From positions 248,001 through 312,000 of the forward strand of contig DFLT01000003.1 in the NCBI GenBank assembly GCA_002375465.1: DNA of 64,000 bases, read 5' to 3'. This document shows positions 7,507 through 15,666 of the stretch, in pieces. Below the pieces are notes generated by a model that was not told the DNA's origin, did no database searches, and saw only the letters and a program-made list of their open reading frames with translations. Position 1 is the stretch's first letter, and every line of letters starts with the position of its first letter. Source of the stretch: Alphaproteobacteria bacterium UBA3612. Its GTDB lineage: Bacteria; Pseudomonadota; Alphaproteobacteria; Sphingomonadales; Sphingomonadaceae. The translations under genes were made by a program, and so were the position numbers.

Positions 7507-8590
7507 CTAGTTTCACCACTTTCGTCGTCGGCACGGGGTGCTCCTTCGCACCGGTCCAGCGCAGCAGCATCGTGCCCTGTTGATGACCGGCCGTGTCGAT
7601 CCAATTGCCATAGCCGGGGTCACGCGCCGCCAGCACGATGGTAATGCTTCCATCCTTATTATAGCTCGCGCCATGCTTGTTCACGTGGATGCGGTGATGG
7701 CGGTAATCCAGCGATTCCATCCACACATTGTCGCACTGGAAATTCCAGAATCCGCATTCCGGCACCTCGGTCTCGATAACCAGCGCTTCACCTTCAGCCA
7801 GCTGCCAATAGCCGTGCAGGTAAAAGATCGTCGGATCACCCCCAGCACGAAAAAACATCGATTGATCGATGGTTTCCAGCTTGTTGCACTGCTCTTCCTT
7901 GAACTGGTCCGTCCAGTTCAGGAATGTTTTCGCCGTACCTTCGACGAAGGCAAGCGACCGTTCCAACCCACCGGACAGCTTTTCCAGCGTCAGGGGATCG
8001 GGCGTCGGCTGTGGCGGATCCAATGTTTCGATCTGAACGCGCGCCGGCTGTTCATTGTCACGATCCAGGAACGTCTGGCGGACCAGCAGCATGGATGAAT
8101 CGTCCGCCAGCGGCAGCCAGTTTCCGTCGACCTTCTCCCGGCTGGCAATCACTTCGAAATTACCGTCCGCATCGAAAATCATGTCGCCGGCATCGAGTTC
8201 GCCGGTCGATGCCATGCTGCCATCAATGGCATAGCGGTTCGCCTTCGATCCAAAGCTGAGAATGGGAACACCGCCGCGATTGCCGGTAATGCGATAGGTC
8301 CGGTCCGCGTTAATCGACGCATTCATGTAGATATTGTCGGGATTATCGGCGCCGATCTTGGCGGTCGGATGCGACGCGGCATAAAATCCCGGAAAATCGG
8401 TATCCGCATTTTCGAGATTCATATCGAGCGCGATACGCAGCAGACGGGTCAGGTACCGATAGCCTTCTGCCTGGTCGAGGGCGGTATCCGCCACCTTGGC
8501 ATTGGCCACGATTTCGCCGGCGGCCTCCAGCCGCCGGCAAAAATCCTTCCATGTCTGCGCCGCATTCTGCGCCTGTTCGTTCCCGCTCAT
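7499..8590 (-). CDS. DUF1214-like protein of unknown function
   Basis: This 363-residue protein has no recognised catalytic motif. Its C-terminal third (from about residue 240) has the ITIVLAARDPGYGNWIDTAG and GTMLLRW wording that I associate with DUF1214 proteins, frequent in sphingomonad and mycobacterial steroid or aromatic clusters. It shares this architecture with the product of 53768-55003. No signal peptide or membrane segment is visible, so it is probably cytoplasmic. It lies between an SDR (4-nt overlap) and a SnoaL protein (8-nt overlap), which suggests a catalytic or scaffolding role in the same pathway. No function is assigned. Confidence 0.7.
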   Translation of the reverse strand: MSGNEQAQNAAQTWKDFCRRLEAAGEIVANAKVADTALDQAEGYRYLTRLLRIALDMNLENADTDFPGFYAASHPTAKIGADNPDNIYMNASINADRTYRITGNRGGVPILSFGSKANRYAIDGSMASTGELDAGDMIFDADGNFEVIASREKVDGNWLPLADDSSMLLVRQTFLDRDNEQPARVQIETLDPPQPTPDPLTLEKLSGGLERSLAFVEGTAKTFLNWTDQFKEEQCNKLETIDQSMFFRAGGDPTIFYLHGYWQLAEGEALVIETEVPECGFWNFQCDNVWMESLDYRHHRIHVNKHGASYNKDGSITIVLAARDPGYGNWIDTAGHQQGTMLLRWTGAKEHPVPTTKVVKLDG

Positions 8591-9366
8591 GGCGCCATGT
8601 ACTGGCCGCCATTGACGTCCAGCGACGCGCCGGTGACCACCTTTGAATAATCGGAAACCATGAACAGGACCGCTCTTGCGCAGTCATCCTCGGGCGGAAT
8701 GATCCCAATCGGGATGCGCGCCGTGATCTCGCCGACCACCTCGTCGCGGTCACGACCGGATTCCACCTCGCGGTCGATATGTCCCATTACGGGCGCGCCG
8801 CCGATCCAGCCCATGCGGGTGACATTGACGCGGATATTGTGGGCACCGAAATCCTTGGCCATGTGCCGGGTCAGCGCGTTCATGCCGCCCTTGCCCGCGG
8901 AATAGGCGCCCTCGCCCGGGAACGGGTTCACCGTCGACATGGTGGACACGTTGACGATCGCGCCGCCGCCCGCACGCTTCATCGCCGGCAGGCAGGCCTG
9001 CGCCATGCGCAGGGCACCGGAACAATTGACGTTGAAGACAGAGGTGAATTCCTCGACATCGGCGATGTCCGTCGGCTTCCATTCACCATGGGCATAGGCG
9101 CTGTTCACCAGGCCATCGATCCGACCGAACGCCTTTTCGGTTGCTTCGGCCAGCGCCTTGCACTGATCGGCATTGGTCACGTCCGTGGACATGGCGACGA
9201 CTTCGCCGCCGTCCTTCTTGATCTCCGCTGCGACCTCATCCAGGAATTTCTGGTTACGGGCGCCCATGCCGACCTTGGCGCCTTCCTTCGCTGCCAGTTT
9301 GGCCAGCGCCTGCCCCATACCCGGTCCGACGCCGCTGATGATGATAACCTTGTCTTTAAGTAGCAT
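8587..9366 (-). CDS. SDR oxidoreductase with atypical NSAY motif
   Basis: This 259-residue SDR has a variant cofactor loop GVGPGMG near residue 12 and NSAY in place of NNAG. YSAGKGG carries the catalytic Tyr and Lys, and the C-terminus DVNGGQYMAP is a normal SDR ending. It overlaps the Fe-S flavin reductase gene upstream by 11 nt and the DUF1214-like gene downstream by 4 nt. The family covers 7alpha-, 12alpha- and 3-hydroxysteroid dehydrogenases as well as FabG-like reductases. The substrate is unknown, and steroid hydroxyl chemistry is inferred from the operon. Confidence 0.82.
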   Translation of the reverse strand: MLLKDKVIIISGVGPGMGQALAKLAAKEGAKVGMGARNQKFLDEVAAEIKKDGGEVVAMSTDVTNADQCKALAEATEKAFGRIDGLVNSAYAHGEWKPTDIADVEEFTSVFNVNCSGALRMAQACLPAMKRAGGGAIVNVSTMSTVNPFPGEGAYSAGKGGMNALTRHMAKDFGAHNIRVNVTRMGWIGGAPVMGHIDREVESGRDRDEVVGEITARIPIGIIPPEDDCARAVLFMVSDYSKVVTGASLDVNGGQYMAP

Positions 9367-10597
9367 GTTCGATTTCCTCTCCTGCGAATATTTTGTTCAG
9401 CCGCGGGTCGACCGGATTGTCGACAAGCGGACAATATGTTCCCGCCGGGCCGTACATCGCCGCCACGCAGCGATTGCAGGCAATGCAGCCGGAATGATGT
9501 TCGGGATCGGCGCGGAAGCGGTTGACCAGTTCAGGATCGTGAACCAGCGCGCGTGCCATCACGACCGCATCAAAGCCGTCGTCCAGCGCCGTCTCGGCGC
9601 CTTTCAGGGACTGGACGCCGCCCAGATAGGCCAGCTTCGTATTTACTGCGGCCCGCACCTGCCGCGCCGCATCGAGCAGATACATTTCACTGAATTTCAG
9701 TGATTTAGGCGTATTCGCCTTCAATATCTTGAACTGCAGCTTGGCAAAGAGGCCCGATTGCATTTCAGCCAGATCGTCATAGGGCATCGGGCTGCCGAAA
9801 ATCTGCCACACCGACTCGATGTTGCGACCAGCGGTCAGGACCAGCATGTCTGCGCCCGCAGCCTCCAGCGCCTTTGCGGTTACGATCCCCTCTGCCACCG
9901 TCTGGCCGCCCTTGGCACTGTCCATCAGGTTCATTTTCGCCAGCACGGCCATGCGGCTGCCAACAGCCTGCTTTACCGCCGCCATCACCTCCGCCGGAAA
10001 ACGTACGCGATTTTCCGCAGATCCGCCAAATTCATCCTTCCGCTTGTTGGAAAGGGGAGAGATGAACTGATTGAGAAGATAACCGTGGCCCATGTGGATT
10101 TCGACCGCATCGAAGCCCGCCTCTGCAGCACGCTCGGCCGTATCGACGAATTCCTGCGTTACCTTCTTCATCTCCTCGCGGGTCATCTCGCGTTGAAAGA
10201 AGCGACCCATCATAACACCCATCTGATCGATTCCCGCGCTTGCCGACATGGCGCGCGGGGTCGATAGACTTTTGTGCTGCACGAAACTGCCGGCATGAGT
10301 GATCTGCGCGGAAATCTTGGCGCCTTCGGCATGAACCGCGTCGCAAACGGCGCGATAATGCGGAACCGATGCCGCATTCAGCACGCCCTGATGCTCGAAT
10401 GTCCGCCCATCCATGCTCACGGCGATATAGGCAAGTGTCGTCATGCCGATGCCGCCGCGCGCGATTGCGCCATGCAGTTCGACCAGCGACTGCGTCGGCT
10501 TGCAGTCCCGCACCATCATCTCGTTCGCCCCGGAACGGATGAAGCGGTTGCGCAGCGTCACCGGCCCGATCGTCACGGGGGAGAATGCATCAGCCAT
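9356..10597 (-). CDS. NADH:flavin oxidoreductase (OYE/2,4-dienoyl-CoA reductase type) with Fe-S cysteines
   Basis: This 413-residue TIM-barrel flavoenzyme has the substrate-binding pair His-x-x-His in VEIHMGHGYLLNQFISP and the NKRKDEFGG block. Near residue 375 a CIACNRC motif followed by a cysteine 11 residues later would bind a 4Fe-4S cluster, as in 2,4-dienoyl-CoA reductase, trimethylamine dehydrogenase and the bile-acid enzymes BaiCD/BaiH. The C-terminal FAD/NADH domain of those longer proteins is absent, so an external electron donor is needed. Reduction of a conjugated enone or dienone steroid is a reasonable inference. The cysteine spacing (CxxCxx C rather than CxxCxxxC) is slightly unusual. 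Confidence 0.85.
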   Translation of the reverse strand: MADAFSPVTIGPVTLRNRFIRSGANEMMVRDCKPTQSLVELHGAIARGGIGMTTLAYIAVSMDGRTFEHQGVLNAASVPHYRAVCDAVHAEGAKISAQITHAGSFVQHKSLSTPRAMSASAGIDQMGVMMGRFFQREMTREEMKKVTQEFVDTAERAAEAGFDAVEIHMGHGYLLNQFISPLSNKRKDEFGGSAENRVRFPAEVMAAVKQAVGSRMAVLAKMNLMDSAKGGQTVAEGIVTAKALEAAGADMLVLTAGRNIESVWQIFGSPMPYDDLAEMQSGLFAKLQFKILKANTPKSLKFSEMYLLDAARQVRAAVNTKLAYLGGVQSLKGAETALDDGFDAVVMARALVHDPELVNRFRADPEHHSGCIACNRCVAAMYGPAGTYCPLVDNPVDPRLNKIFAGEEIEHAT

Positions 10598-10620
10598 GGC
10601 GCGTTACCTCCAGTCGTTGA

Positions 10621-11385
10621 TCAGTCGAAATTGGCCTGCCCGCCATCCAGGGGAATGGTTGCACCGGTCAGATAGCCGAATTCCGGCCCGCACAGCGCGG
10701 CGACAGCCTCACCGATATCCTCTTCGCAACGGCCGACACGGCGCAGGGGTATCGTCTGGAAAAAGGCTTCCGCCTCTTCCGGACGACTGTCGATCCACGA
10801 TTTCAGCGCCGGTGAATCGGCATGCGGTGCAATGGTGAGAACGCGAATGCCGTCTACACCCCATTCGGCCGCAGCCGCCCGTGTCAGAATACGGGTCGCC
10901 TCCTTGACCGCCGCATAGGGACCGTAATTGGTCATATCCCAGCGCCGCGCCGCTGACGTGGCCAGGTTAAAGATGACGCCGTCGCCGCTTTTTTTCAGAT
11001 GCGGGTGACAGGCTTTCATTAGCCGGAAACTGGCAAGCGGCCCGGAATCGAAGCCGGCCTCAAACGCCGAATCCTCTACCGAAAGCAGCGGGCCAAGCGG
11101 CACTTCCTGCGCATTGTTGACCAATATGTGCAGGCCGCCAAGCGCCTTGGTGATCTCCGCCACGGTCGTCTCGATCGCCTTGGCATCCTTCACGTCGCAA
11201 ACGAAAGCCTGCGCCTTGCCGCCTGCGGCGACAATCTCGTCGACCACTTCTCCCGTATTCTGTGCGCGGCGTCCCACCGCTGCGACAGCCGCACCTGCCC
11301 GGGCAAGGGCCAGCGCAATGCCGCGACCCACGCCCTGCCCCGCGCCTGTGACCAGTGCGACCTTGCCCGATAGATCGACCGCCAT
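10621..11385 (-). CDS. SDR oxidoreductase
   Basis: The start at ATG 11385 gives 254 residues and places TGAGQGVGRG at residue 14. A longer frame to 11541 lies inside the upstream gene and is rejected. NNAQ replaces NNAG, the active-site serine lies in NLATSAAR, and YAAVKEA holds Tyr and Lys. The C-terminal YLTGATIPLDGG is standard. The start is 2 nt after the stop of the upstream SDR, so the two are co-translated. A role as hydroxysteroid or hydroxyacyl-CoA dehydrogenase is inferred from context only. Confidence 0.82.
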   Translation of the reverse strand: MAVDLSGKVALVTGAGQGVGRGIALALARAGAAVAAVGRRAQNTGEVVDEIVAAGGKAQAFVCDVKDAKAIETTVAEITKALGGLHILVNNAQEVPLGPLLSVEDSAFEAGFDSGPLASFRLMKACHPHLKKSGDGVIFNLATSAARRWDMTNYGPYAAVKEATRILTRAAAAEWGVDGIRVLTIAPHADSPALKSWIDSRPEEAEAFFQTIPLRRVGRCEEDIGEAVAALCGPEFGYLTGATIPLDGGQANFD

Positions 11386-11386
11386 A

Positions 11387-12181
11387 TCAGTTCTGCAGAT
11401 GCGCGGGCGCACCGGGCAGGGCCGGCTCGTAATGGCCTGCCGTCCACCCGCCATCGACCGCGATTTCCGCGCCTGAGATGTAGCTCGCCTCGTCGCTGCA
11501 TACGAACAATGTCGTCCGTGCGATTTCTTCCGGCTCGCCAATTCTCTGCAGCGGAACGCGACGGTAATGACGGTTCAGATCTTCACCGGTCTCGTTCGCC
11601 GGATTGCCCATCTGCGTGTTGACGCCGCCCGGATGTACCGAAACGACGCGAATACCGCTGGGGCCATATTCATAGGCCAGCGATTTCGTCATGCCACGCA
11701 CCGCCCATTTCGATGCGGTATAGGCAATCAGGCCGTTGCAGCCGCGCAGGCCGTCCACGGACGAAATATTGACGATGACGCCGCCGCCATTCGCCTTCAG
11801 AGCCGGGACAGCGTGTTTCACGCCCATCATCGTCCCAATGACATTGATGCCCAACACGCGCTCGGCATCTTCCTTCTTCAACTCTTCCGATGCGCCGAAA
11901 TGGGTAACGGCGGCATTGTTCACGAGGATGTCCAGCTTGCCGAACTTGTCGGTGGCGGCCTTTACGACGCGCTGCCAGTCGCTCTCTTCGCGCACGTCCA
12001 GTTTCTGGAACAAAGCCGCATCGCCGATTTCCTCCGCGACTGCCCTGCCCTTTTCTTCGACGACGTCACCGATAACGACTCGTGCGCCTTCCTGGGCGAA
12101 CAGGCGGGCTGTTGCCGCGCCCATCCCCTGCGCGCCGCCACTGATGATCGCGACTTTACCTTCCAACCGTCCCACGGGCAC
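11387..12181 (-). CDS. SDR, 3alpha(20beta)-hydroxysteroid-dehydrogenase-like
   Basis: This is a 264-residue SDR and the first gene of the leftward operon, starting at ATG 12181 behind a GGAGGAG-type ribosome site. SGGAQGMGAA is near residue 14, NNAAVTHFG follows, ISSVDGL carries the serine, and YTASKWAVRGMTKSLA holds Tyr and Lys. This wording and the HPGGV segment resemble 3alpha,20beta-hydroxysteroid dehydrogenase and mycobacterial Rv2002 (from memory). It therefore probably oxidises or reduces a steroid hydroxyl or keto group. The C-terminus extends about 15 residues past the usual DGG end. Confidence 0.83.
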   Translation of the reverse strand: MPVGRLEGKVAIISGGAQGMGAATARLFAQEGARVVIGDVVEEKGRAVAEEIGDAALFQKLDVREESDWQRVVKAATDKFGKLDILVNNAAVTHFGASEELKKEDAERVLGINVIGTMMGVKHAVPALKANGGGVIVNISSVDGLRGCNGLIAYTASKWAVRGMTKSLAYEYGPSGIRVVSVHPGGVNTQMGNPANETGEDLNRHYRRVPLQRIGEPEEIARTTLFVCSDEASYISGAEIAVDGGWTAGHYEPALPGAPAHLQN

Positions 12182-12351
12182 TCCTCCTCCAATTGTCCGG
12201 TTTTACCCCCGGCTCATTACGCATCCTTGCCGTTCGGGGGCGTTTGATGTCAATATATGCGTGTTGATTTAGAGCTTTTAGTCTGCAATTTGTCACAAAC
12301 AACGATCATCCGTCGCGAATCGCGTCAGGATGACGGATCGAGGGGATGGAG
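12182..12351. promoter_or_regulatory. Divergent intergenic control region
   Basis: These 170 bases separate the leftward operon starting at 12181 from the rightward operon starting at 12352. The AT-rich centre around 12246-12300 (TTTGATGTCAATATATGCG and following) contrasts with the GC-rich genes and is the likely place for two divergent promoters. It contains TCAA/TTGA half-sites. No exact -35/-10 pair was assigned. Confidence 0.55.
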
Positions 12352-13125
12352 ATGGCAGGACAGGATTTTCCCGGCGGCGCCGCGCTGGTGATCGGTGCAA
12401 CCGGCGGACTGGGCGCAGCGAGCACGCGGGAGCTGGCGCGCGCCGGCAGCGACATCGCAATCGGGTATCGCAACAAGCAGGAGGCGGCGGAAAAGCTGGC
12501 CGAGGAGCTGCGGCAATTGGGCCGCAAGGTATCCATGCACCAGCTTGACGCCACGCAGCCCGAAACGATCGAGGCCGCGCGCGATGCGGCCATCGCGGAA
12601 CATGGCCGCATCCATACCATGGTCTGGGCGGCCGGCCCGCTGGTCGATCAGCTGATGCTGTCGGAAACGCCCATCGAAAAATGGAAGCGCGCGATCGATG
12701 TAGAGGTGCACGGCTTCTTTGCCGCGACGCAGGCGCTGCTGCCGCATTTCCGCGACTCGGGTGGCGGCTCCTTTGTGCATCTGGGATCCGCAGGCGATCT
12801 GCGCTGGCCCGACCGCGACGGCCTGTCCGTCGCGCCCAAGGCGGCGAACGAATCGCTGGTCCGTGGGCTTGCGCGGGAAGAAGGCAAATACGGCATTCGC
12901 GCCAACAGCGTGCTTGTTGGCGTCATCGATGCCGGCATGTTCCACGATCTGATGGCGAAGGGACAGTTCGACGACGCATGGGTCGCCGAAGTGCAGAAGG
13001 CGCTCGCGCTGAAACGCTGGGGACAGGCGGAGGAGATCGGCCATGCCGTCACCTTCCTCGCCTCCAGCCGCGCGGGATATACCACAGGACAACAGCTCGC
13101 CGTCGCCGGCGGCTACGGCATCTAG
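12352..13125 (+). CDS. Degenerate SDR with Ser replacing the catalytic Tyr
   Basis: The start is ATG 12352, six bases after AGGGG, giving 257 residues. ATG 12346 is the alternative but touches the ribosome site. The cofactor loop is GATGGLGAAS near residue 15. The usual YxxxK reads Ser159-x-x-x-Lys163 (in LSVAPKAA), while the upstream Ser146 is kept at the normal 13-residue distance. NNAG is WAAG. The fold should bind NAD(P), but normal SDR chemistry would be weakened. It may have a different activity, such as an enoyl reductase-like or binding role. It leads the operon with the sulfotransferase. Confidence 0.8.
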   Translation: MAGQDFPGGAALVIGATGGLGAASTRELARAGSDIAIGYRNKQEAAEKLAEELRQLGRKVSMHQLDATQPETIEAARDAAIAEHGRIHTMVWAAGPLVDQLMLSETPIEKWKRAIDVEVHGFFAATQALLPHFRDSGGGSFVHLGSAGDLRWPDRDGLSVAPKAANESLVRGLAREEGKYGIRANSVLVGVIDAGMFHDLMAKGQFDDAWVAEVQKALALKRWGQAEEIGHAVTFLASSRAGYTTGQQLAVAGGYGI

Positions 13126-13141
13126 ACGGGGAGTATTCAGT

Positions 13142-14323
13142 TTGACCGACACCAAGAGCGCGCAGGTACCTGACCGCGATACGTTGATGCAGGAGGCCCG
13201 CGACGCGACCGGCCTCACCGATTTCGGCAATCCCTGGATGCTGGAAAATCTCGGTGCCCTGATTCCGATCCTGAACAGCGAGGCCGAACTGACCGAGGTC
13301 GGTGCGGCCGGCGCCCAGGCGATGATCAACACCGCGCTCGTCAACCGCCTGCGCCATGTCGACCTGATCAAGCGTCACCCGGAGATTCTGGAGGAGGAGG
13401 TCGACGTGGCCGCCGTGGTCGTCGGCCTGCCCCGCACCGGCAGCACGCTTCTCCACCGCATGCTTTCTTCGGCCCCCGGCATGACCGGCGTCAAATGGTG
13501 GGAGGCGCAGAACTATGCCCCCTTCCCAGAGGAAACCCCCGGCGATCCGACCCCGCGGCGAGAGGCAGCGAAAGCCTACCTCGATTACATGCTGGAACAT
13601 GCGCCCGACCTGATGTCGATTCACCCGATGAGCATCGACCAGTCGGACGAGGAGCTGATCATCCTCGGCCTGATGTTCTCCAGCACCATGATCGAGGGCA
13701 TGTATTATGTGCCAAGCTATGCGCGCTGGCTGATCGAGAACAGCCGCACGCGCTGCTATCCCGACCTGAAGGAGGCGCTGCAATCGCTGCAGTGGCAGGA
13801 CAAGTCGCGAAAGGGCGCCCGCTGGGTGCTGAAGACGCCCGGCCATCTGATGGCCCTGGACGGTGTCATCGAAACCTTCCCGGGTGCGAAGATCGTCATG
13901 ACGCACCGCGATCCGCTGTCCACCGTGCCATCCTATTGCAGCATGATGGCCACGCTGTACGGCATGGCGTCGACGGTCGACCGGAAGCGCATCGGCGCCT
14001 TCTGGGAAAAGCGGCTGGCGGAACTGCTCGATCTGTTCATGGAAATGCGTGCAAAGGCTGGCGACGCGGATTTCGTCGATGTGCGCTACACGGATCTGAC
14101 GTCCAACCCCATTGACGAGGGCAAGCGCGTGCTTGCGGAAACGGGCGTTCCCGTCACTCCGGAAATCGTCGGCGGCATGCAAGAATGGATCGAGGCGAAC
14201 CAACGCGAAGATCGCGCGCCGCACAAATATTCCGTCGACGATTTCGCGCTGGATCGGGAGGAGATCAAACGCGACTTCGCCGCCTATCGTGAAACCTATC
14301 TGGACGAGGATGGCAGGGCATGA
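13142..14323 (+). CDS. PAPS-dependent sulfotransferase family protein
   Basis: The start chosen is TTG 13142 with GGGAG about 8 bases upstream, giving 393 residues. A longer frame from 13043 lies within the SDR. The 5'-phosphosulfate loop is GLPRTGSTLLH, with Pro97-Thr102, and the 3'-phosphate segment is GAKIVMTHRDPLSTVPS in the second half. This is the Sulfotransfer_3-type fold, common in sphingomonad and mycobacterial steroid clusters. It would transfer sulfate from PAPS to a hydroxyl, although many members have no proven substrate. It overlaps the next gene by ATGA. A sulfatase (49843-51447) and cysD/cysNC (56484-59338) occur in the same window. Confidence 0.83.
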   Translation: MTDTKSAQVPDRDTLMQEARDATGLTDFGNPWMLENLGALIPILNSEAELTEVGAAGAQAMINTALVNRLRHVDLIKRHPEILEEEVDVAAVVVGLPRTGSTLLHRMLSSAPGMTGVKWWEAQNYAPFPEETPGDPTPRREAAKAYLDYMLEHAPDLMSIHPMSIDQSDEELIILGLMFSSTMIEGMYYVPSYARWLIENSRTRCYPDLKEALQSLQWQDKSRKGARWVLKTPGHLMALDGVIETFPGAKIVMTHRDPLSTVPSYCSMMATLYGMASTVDRKRIGAFWEKRLAELLDLFMEMRAKAGDADFVDVRYTDLTSNPIDEGKRVLAETGVPVTPEIVGGMQEWIEANQREDRAPHKYSVDDFALDREEIKRDFAAYRETYLDEDGRA

Positions 14324-14772
14324 ACGACATCGAACGTCTGGTCGCGATCGAGGGTGTGAAACGGGCAAAGGCGGAATATTTCCGCTGCATCGACGAACAG
14401 GATTGGGACGGCCTGCTGGCTATCTTCACCCCCGATGCCGAAACCGACATGCGCGAGGCGGTCGAACCGCACGACCCATCGCTGCTCGATCACGATCCAA
14501 AGGCGTTCGCGCAGAATAATGCCTATGTCCTGAATGGCGTGAAGACGGCGCATTTCGGCTATATGCCGCGCGTCGACGTGGTCAGCGCCACGGAGGCGAA
14601 GGCAATCTGGTCGATGGAAGACTGGTTGTGGATTCCAGAGGGGAACCCCGTGATCCCCGCCGGCGTCATGCACGGGTGGGGGCATTATGAGGATCGCTAT
14701 CAGAAAGTTGGTGATCGCTGGCTGATCTCCGCAACGCGGCTGACGCGCGTAAAGCTGGAACACACCGCGTGA
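14320..14772 (+). CDS. BaiE-like 7alpha-hydroxysteroid dehydratase candidate (SnoaL fold)
   Basis: This is a 150-residue NTF2-fold protein. Its AEYFRCID segment is nearly the KYFRCLD of Clostridium scindens BaiE. All five BaiE active-site residues have equivalents: Tyr20 (Tyr30), Asp25 (Asp35), His78 (His83), Asp101 in WSMED (Asp106) and Arg143 (Arg146). The reference numbers are recalled and were checked by counting. BaiE removes the 7alpha-hydroxyl of 3-oxo-Delta4 bile acids to give a Delta4,6-dienone, and Hsh2 of Sphingobium Chol11 is an aerobic counterpart. It overlaps the sulfotransferase start-side and the SDR at 14769 by 4 nt each. Dehydratase activity is a strong inference; the position of the hydroxyl is not known. 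Confidence 0.75.
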   Translation: MNDIERLVAIEGVKRAKAEYFRCIDEQDWDGLLAIFTPDAETDMREAVEPHDPSLLDHDPKAFAQNNAYVLNGVKTAHFGYMPRVDVVSATEAKAIWSMEDWLWIPEGNPVIPAGVMHGWGHYEDRYQKVGDRWLISATRLTRVKLEHTA

Positions 14773-15572
14773 CGCGCCCGCTGCTGGGGAAGCGCGCACT
14801 TGTCACCGGCGCAAGCTCGGCCCTCGGTGCCGGGATTGCGGCGCGGCTGGCGGAAGACGGTGCAAGGGTTTGCCTGCACGGACGCAATGAACAGCGGCTT
14901 GAGGAACAACGCGCAGCCATCGCGGACGCAGGCGCCGATGTCTGCACGGCGGCGGGCAGCCTTTCCGACGATGCCAGCGCTCGTGCCGTCTTCGACGCGG
15001 CGGAGGATGCGCTGGGCGGCGGCATCGACATTCTGGTCAATAATGCCGGTGGTGAGGCTGCAGGCAATGCGCAGGCACCCTGGCTCGACGCGAGCCCCGA
15101 CGAGTGGGTCGCGACCTATAATTCCAATGTCGCATCGATGGTGCGGCTGATTCAGGCGGCTGTCCCTGGCATGAAATCACGCGGCTGGGGTCGCTTGATC
15201 CAATTGTCCAGCGCGTCCGTCGACACCCCCCTACCGATCATTCCGGATTACCAAGCCGCGAAGAGCGCGATCCGCTCCCTCACGCGCAGTCTCGCCATGT
15301 CGCTTGCCCATACCGGTATCACCGCGAACAGCGTCAGCCCGGGCCTCACCCTATCTGACGGGCCAGAGGCGTGGTTGAAACGTATCGCCGAAGAGGCGGG
15401 CTGGGGCGATGACAGGGACACCATCCTGGAACGCGCGAACACGGAAATGGCGAACAATTTTGCAGGCCGCATCGGCGTGCCCGCCGACATCGCCCATGCC
15501 GTATCCTTCCTTGCCGACCCCCGCGCGGATATGGTCAATGCCATCGACATCCGTATCGACGGCGGGCGATAA
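14769..15572 (+). CDS. SDR oxidoreductase
   Basis: This is a 267-residue SDR starting at GTG 14769, with the start overlapping the preceding stop as GTGA. TGASSALGAG is near residue 13, NNAGGEA follows, and LSSAS carries the serine. YQAAKSA holds Tyr and Lys. A long segment between the substrate loop and the C-terminus (about residues 197-235) is typical of SDRs with large substrates. It is the last gene of the 12352-15572 operon. Its combination with a BaiE-like dehydratase suggests hydroxysteroid oxidation or enone formation, but the substrate is not identifiable. Confidence 0.83.
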   Translation: MTRPLLGKRALVTGASSALGAGIAARLAEDGARVCLHGRNEQRLEEQRAAIADAGADVCTAAGSLSDDASARAVFDAAEDALGGGIDILVNNAGGEAAGNAQAPWLDASPDEWVATYNSNVASMVRLIQAAVPGMKSRGWGRLIQLSSASVDTPLPIIPDYQAAKSAIRSLTRSLAMSLAHTGITANSVSPGLTLSDGPEAWLKRIAEEAGWGDDRDTILERANTEMANNFAGRIGVPADIAHAVSFLADPRADMVNAIDIRIDGGR

Positions 15573-15599
15573 CCCACCGGCAGCATTGTCCGTCGCCGG

Positions 15600-15639
15600 T
15601 CGATTAAATTCGCTCCGAATCGATTAGATACGCTCCCAA
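15600..15639. repeat. Adjacent 20-bp direct repeat
   Basis: Two 20-base units beginning TCGATTA and containing CGCTCC lie head to tail and match at 17 of 20 positions. They occupy the gap between convergent genes (15572 and 15667), next to a 6-bp ACCGGC/GCCGGT hairpin upstream. Their role is unknown. They may be a protein-binding site or leftover duplication. Confidence 0.6.
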
Positions 15640-15666
15640 GCGCCAGAGAAGATCAGAGGTTCGTTC

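Noticed and set aside
13049..14368. 439-residue open frame on the minus strand
   Set aside because: It is antisense to the sulfotransferase, which has both PAPS-binding motifs.
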